From positions 152,739,592-152,803,591 of the forward strand of contig CM043943.1 in assembly GCA_014529385.2 (NCBI GenBank): a stretch of DNA of 64,000 nt. The letters are read 5' to 3'. Shown piece by piece: positions 58,804-64,000 of the stretch. Position 1 is the stretch's first letter. The number at the start of each line of letters is the position of its first letter. The DNA is from Adiantum capillus-veneris. Lineage: Eukaryota > Streptophyta > Polypodiopsida > Polypodiales > Pteridaceae. The position numbers and the translations under genes are program-made. The notes beneath the pieces were generated by a model. The model made no database searches. It was not told the origin of the DNA and saw only the letters and a list, made by a program, of their open reading frames with translations.

Positions 58804-61800
58804 ATGAGTAGTGACGAGGATGTGGGACCGTCCAACCGAAACACCTATCTCTCAACGAGGGTCTTATGTCCTTGTAATCAATGCAAGCATGCTGTGCGAC
58901 AGACAAGACGTGTTTCTTTGCAGCACGTTCGCGAATTTGGCGAGTTCGATCCATCTATTATAGATCGAGTTGTTGCCAATTATAACTCGTCGGACTCTGA
59001 CGCTGGCCAACAAGCAGCAATCTTGCAACCCAATAGACGTGTTCGCAGGCGCTTTGGTCAAGCAGCATATGTGAGGCCACAAGATGTAGCCTCTGACAGC
59101 TCGGGGGATGATCATGTAGAGCACATTCCCAACGAGGCAATGTTTGAGCCCGAGATTGATGAAATGATCGAGACGATCATGGATTCAAAAAGGATTATCT
59201 ATGATGATATGAAAAGTGAAGCCGATACGCCATTGTATAATGGAGCACGTATGTTTAGATTGAAAGCACTCCTGGTTCTTCTCAACATGCAGGCAAAGTT
59301 TGGATGGAGTGACACTAGCGTCACAGCGCTTTTCAGGTGATCTATTACAATTAGTTTACTTTAATAAAACTCTAAATGTATAATGATCTGATAGATTTTT
59401 ACACGATTGTATTGTATGTTTATGTTGTGTAGATTGCTTAAAGAGCACATACTACCAGCTGACAATGTGATGCCAGATTCCCGAGATGAAGCAAGAAAGA
59501 TTTTGCGAAACTTGGGGATGGATTACAATTCTATCCACGCTTGTCCTAATGATTGCATTCTTTTCAGAGGGGAATACATCGACATGGAGAAGTGTCCGAA
59601 ATGTGATTCTGAAAGATATCGAGTAGATCTCCACGGGACAAAAATTCCACAAAAGATTTTGCGACATTTTCCTCTGCTTCCTCGCATCAAGCATTTCTTC
59701 GAATGTAAGTCCATGGCCGCCCTAGCATCATGGCATGAGGAGAATAAATCTTCGGATGGTGTGCTACGAATTACTGCAGATTGCGCAGTCTGGAAACATA
59801 TAGATGGAACATGGTCAGATTTTGCCAGGGAAGCTCGAAATTTGCGCTTAGGCCTGGCTATGGATGGCGTAAATCCATTTGGTCAAAGATCAATATCTTA
59901 CAGTGTATGGCCCGTTGTCATCGTCAACTACAACATTCCCCCGTGGTTGACTACGAAGAAGGGGCACCTATGGCTAAGCTTGATTGTGCCAGGGCGATAT
60001 AAAGTGGGGAATATGGATGTGTATCTTCGTCCACTATTGGAAGAGCTACAAAAATTGTGGATTGGCATAGAGGTGGTGGATATGAGCCGACACACAGGAC
60101 GACGGAATGCTTTGATCAGAGGCATTCTAATGTGGACCATGCATGACTATCCCGGGCTAACAGAATGCTCAGGTGATCTATTGACACTCCTCACTCAGAC
60201 ACTGTAAATCTTGTTTTTTCCCATAGTTGATCTATTATCATGTGTATACATGCAGGGCTTCAAACAAGCGGATACAGAGCATGTGTCACATGTGGACCTA
60301 GACTGAATGCGCGTAGGGCACCCTCACTGAAGAAGCAAATCTACGAAGGTCATCAAGCATATCTTTCAGAGAATCATGTGTTACGCGACGGCTTTTTGGG
60401 AAGAGAGCCACCAAGGATGTCTGCACAAGCATGGTTAGAGCATAAGGAGATGTGCGATGACGGATTGCCTCCAGGGATGAAGAGACTATCTCTATGGTAC
60501 GAGTTACCATACTGGCCCCGACTCATGATCAATCACTTGCTCGATCCAATGCACATATTCAAGAATGTGGGTAATCTACTATGGGACCATCTGACCAGCA
60601 AGAAAGATACTTTGGGAGCCAGAGTTGACCTTAGAAATGTGGATCGTATGGAGAAATATTGGCCGCAAACAGCGTCTGATGGATCGATAAAACTCCCTAA
60701 AGCACCATGGATTTTCACAGGAGCCCAAGAACGCAAAGTAAAAGAGACCATTCGATCTTTGCGGACCCCCACTGGCGTAATGCACTCGCTCCGAACGTGT
60801 TTTACTAAAGAAGGAAAGCTTACCGGTTTGAAGTCACACGATTGGCATAAAATGTGTCAGGTACGTTCATAGTGGACTTTAATATCATTGCTGCACATAC
60901 TTTACAGTTTATTTTACCGGTTGCCATTGAGGGATGTTTGTCTCTCGACATCCGTAACACAATCTACAAACTTGCAAAGCTGGTGCAATGGATCTCACAA
61001 AAGGAGATCAACGTAGACTCCATACCATTCGCCAAACTAAATGCTGCGGAGCTTGTGTGCATGTTTGAGAAACATTTTCCTACTACCATGCTAACCATTC
61101 AGGTGCATCTTCTTGTTCACATAGTTGATGAGGTGGAAATAGCTGGCACAGTTCATTCCAGATGGATGTTCTTCTTAGAACGTTTCATGAAAACGCTTAA
61201 GGGATATGTGCATCAAAAGGCACGTCCGGAGGGTAGCATGGCTGAAGGTTGGTTGGTATCAGAGTCCCTAGTGTACATTGGAGAGTGGCTAGACGGATTT
61301 GATAAAGCCCGGGACACGCTATGGTGAACCATAGATGATGAGCGCATATCTGGGATTGTCATGTGCAATCTCGGTGTTAAGAAGAAGATGACGGAAGATC
61401 TAGAGGCTAAAATCAACCGATTTTGCATGCTTCACAATCCAGTGATGCAAAAGTGGATTTCACAATATGAGGATGCAAAGCAAAAGGGCACGAATCGAGT
61501 GGAGACGGGGAAGACGACCACCGATGCACTATCCAGCGGTTCTGGAGAGCCTACCAACCTTCATGAGCTTAAGATGGTTGCACAACCAATTGAAAAGCGC
61601 ACAACAATGTGGTGACGAAGTGACTGAGGAAGAGTGGGATTACTCTCGGGGTTGCGCGACCAAGGTAAGTTTGCAATGTACGACTAGCAAGTGACTTTAT
61701 TTATAAACGTTTGAACGGCCACTCATAATCTTTGTTCGTTGTAGTATAAGTCATACACAGCAGCATGGTGTAAAGGTCGACATTTTAGGGTGGAACGAAT

Positions 61801-62496
61801 CGACAAAAAGTGTTTTACTCAAGATTGTGGAATCATGGCAAAATTTGAACAGTCTAGTCGACGACGTTCCTCTGATGCAGATCCTGTGGTGGCGGAACTC
61901 ACTTACTTCGGCATGTTGCAAGAGATTTTGAGGATCGATTACAAAGGATTTTTTGTCGACTTCTTCGACGTGCAATGGTTCAAGATAATCATGGAGGGTC
62001 GCAACGCTACTGTGCGTAGAGGAGAGTCTGGTTTTCTTGAGGTGGATTCTACTAAGAAATGGACTGACCTAAGAGACACTTTCGTACTACCCGAGCATTG
62101 TGAACAAGTAAGTATGTAAATAGTTAACATCCCCCTTTTACAAGTTATGTGCTTGAAAGCTCTCATGTAATTATGTGGCTCTGGCAGGTAATATTTCATC
62201 CTACAAAGTCTACATCAAACTGGTGGTACGTCATAGAGGTAGCCCCTCGTAGTGCAAGGACGTATGAAGGCTACCATGTGCCAATCACAACGGCAGCAAT
62301 GGAGGAGATCAGAGAAGATGCTCAATCAGAAGCCGCTGCGGTGGTGCCAGACGAGCATCAAGATGCTACTACTCTATATGGGGTGCATGCAGAGGAGCTA
62401 CAAAATGAAACAGAGGATATGTGTTTAAACGGAGAGCTCTATATAGATATAGGAAGTTATGCTGAGTTATGCGAGGATGAGAGAGAGATCTCTTAA
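58804..62496 (+). pseudogene. TNP2-like CACTA transposase, copy 2 (broken, complements copy 1)
   Basis: Exons by the same borders as copy 1: 58804-59336, 59433-60172, 60256-60860, 60908-61664, 61745-62107, 62188-62496. It keeps the 34 bp lost in copy 1, encoding SYSVWPVVIVNYNIPPW, a typical TNP2 stretch. It also keeps TGG at 62221 where copy 1 has TAG. Its own lesion is CGA to TGA at 61325, inside the DUF4218 part (copy 1 has CGA at 3229). The frame near 61560-61620 is also uncertain, as in copy 1. Apart from these, the TNP2 core and DUF4216 read well. This copy is the better model of the ancestral gene. Confidence 0.88.
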
Positions 62497-62768
62497 AGCC
62501 ACAAATATTGTATTTGAACAATTTTGCTCCGTGTTGTAAAAGCTCTGGCTCTCTAAGTACCTTCCATGGTGTATAACGCTCTTTTCTACTCGCGCTCACA
62601 TCTTTTGATTGAAAATTCTGAGTTTTCGACTTGCCTCTTCTATCACTCAATTCATTGCGTCATTGTATTTATATGTGTCATTACGTCATTGTATTTAATG
62701 GTCTTTGCGTCATTGTCTAATCTATTCATTCAATATTAAGTTTAAATATTCGTGTGTTTAATGCAGGT

Positions 62769-64000
62769 ATGGATGATGAGGAGTTTCTTTCTTCTTTATC
62801 ACCGCAGCAGAGACAGTGGTATGTGGAGCGTCATCGCTCTGGCACATCATCGCGCGTTCCTACTCCATCCGCATCTCCCTCTCTTTCAGAGCATTCGGCG
62901 CGCTCCGAAGCTTCAGCGCGACTACACGAGCTTCACACTCGTCTAGACACCGGCTCTCTAGTGGTGGCGGTTGTTGTGGGGATTCCACCACCGATGCCTC
63001 CACACCGCCTCGTGTTCGACGAGGCTCTTTACCCTCCCCTTCTTTGCCCGCCCCCACACCAGCCACAGCATCGCCATCTACGCCAGGTTTTGCACGACTG
63101 ACTGTTCCTAGAAGCTACACACCTCTACCTACTCCGCCAGGAACCACCCCACTCGACACTCCTCGCTTCGGGGCCTAGACGCCGGTGGAGACACCTAACG
63201 TCCATATCCCCATCGACACGCCGCTAGAGACCCCTGCCGGGACACCCATGTTCACGCGTCGCTGGCCAGAGGGCTTGTCTTACTCCGTCGACTTCAGCGG
63301 CGGCATCATCATGGATGATGACGGCAAGAAGGTGATCTCGCACATGCGTGGTCTTTGCTCTCAGCTGTTTAGACACTACATACTAAACAAATGGAGTGAA
63401 GTACCAAGTGATTTAAAAAACAGAGTCATCAGCATACTTCATGATGAGTTTCCCGTTCCAACACGGGATCAGCGCTTCAATGAAGACCTGATGAAGATTC
63501 GAATGCACGAATACTGCAAACACAAGCGTTCAGAAGTGCAAAAAGCAATCAAGAATGGGTGGAACAGGCCAGATTGGCTGGCCAAAGAAGATTGGAAGAA
63601 TGCGAATAAAGCAGCGCGCGAGAATCCCGACAAGTGGAAGCAACAAAAGGATGCAGCCAGAGCACGAGTAGAGGCAGGGAGCTCGCACCACTTGGGGAGC
63701 GGTGGATGGGCATCATTTGAGGCCAATTTTTTAAGTGTTTTCGCATTGCTCTTTATGTTCGATAGTTTAGGGTTTATGAGTTTTTTAATTCTAACATAAT
63801 GAAATCTTTGTATGTTTTGACAGTGGTCGATGACAGGACGTGATCCCACACCGTACAAGCATGAGTACGCAGGCAGGAAGGGCTTAAATGCCCTGATGGA
63901 CATTCTCAGTTCTCGCGGCGGCATGGTTAGTATTAGGGTTTACTCTTTTCTATTTTTTGTATTGTTTTATAAATGTCGTTATATGTTTATACTTACTGAA
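62769..64000 (+). pseudogene. Transposase_24-like second CACTA gene, copy 2 (broken, runs off window)
   Basis: Same gene as 4674-5989 in copy 1. First exon 62769-63730, second 63824-63925, third outside the window. Lesions: a 1-bp deletion near 62920 that shifts the frame in the Ser/Pro-rich arm, CAG to TAG at 63176, and loss of the first splice donor (GTAAGT in copy 1, TTAAGT at 63731). Any one would disable it. The conserved domain near 63370-63700 is otherwise well preserved. Confidence 0.85.

Larger units (their letters stand above)
56592..64000 (+). mobile_element. CACTA transposon, copy 2, lacking its 3' end
   Basis: Opens with CACTACAAGAGG, the inverse of the end of copy 1, immediately after 3' LTR sequence ending TGA (likely 3-bp target duplication). 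Contents mirror copy 1 in the same order and orientation, plus the 5' region not seen for copy 1: subterminal CGTCGCTAT motifs with a perfect hairpin, microsatellites, a tRNA-like stretch and a captured HMA fragment. By comparison with copy 1 the 3' end should fall roughly 0.6 kb beyond the window. Confidence 0.93.

Overview
The window looks like nuclear DNA of a land plant with a large, repeat-rich genome. The evidence is the plant-type CACTA (En/Spm) architecture (TNP2 transposase plus DUF4218, DUF4216 and Transposase_24 modules), Ty3/gypsy and LINE-type remnants, GT-AG introns, long (GA)n tracts, and nonsense mutations that fit C-to-T decay at methylated CG and CHG sites. A fern or lycophyte is a guess; nothing seen fixes the species. 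I see no ordinary host housekeeping gene.

Layout. (1) 1-6551: 3' part of a CACTA transposon, with a broken TNP2-like gene, an apparently intact Transposase_24-like gene, and a CGTCGCTAT-rich subterminal zone ending in the terminal inverted repeat. (2) 6552-40913: a block built around the motif GGTCCACCACTTGTCC. A leftward gene (7237-9900, DGQH/ParB-like motif) and a rightward gene (37686-40913, DUF7869-like DDE-type transposase) point away from each other. Between them lie about 27 kb of satellite in nested periods (about 55 bp, 442 bp, several kb) plus a 316-bp tandem repeat next to the rightward gene. A 1260-bp element with TTAA target duplications sits inside the satellite. (3) 41240-43970: compound microsatellites around a LINE-like unit with an ORF1 but no ORF2. 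(4) 43986-46790: a decayed multi-exon gene that seems to join a centromeric-type histone H3-like module, a ULP1/C48 protease, an acidic repeat linker and an FCP1/NIF-like HAD phosphatase. (5) 47558-56591: a Ty3/gypsy retrotransposon that has lost reverse transcriptase and most of RNase H; its 3' LTR is cut by the next element. (6) 56592-64000: a second CACTA copy in the same orientation, with its 5' end, a perfect 30-bp-arm hairpin and a captured heavy-metal-associated (HMA) domain fragment, running off the window.

How the parts relate. The two CACTA copies are close relatives whose inactivating lesions differ, so comparing them shows which bases are ancestral. In the satellite block both promoters are embedded in the same repeated motif, which suggests (inference only) one very large mobile element whose proteins recognise that motif. 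The H3-ULP1-HAD gene and the two-gene satellite block are the best candidates for undescribed biology.
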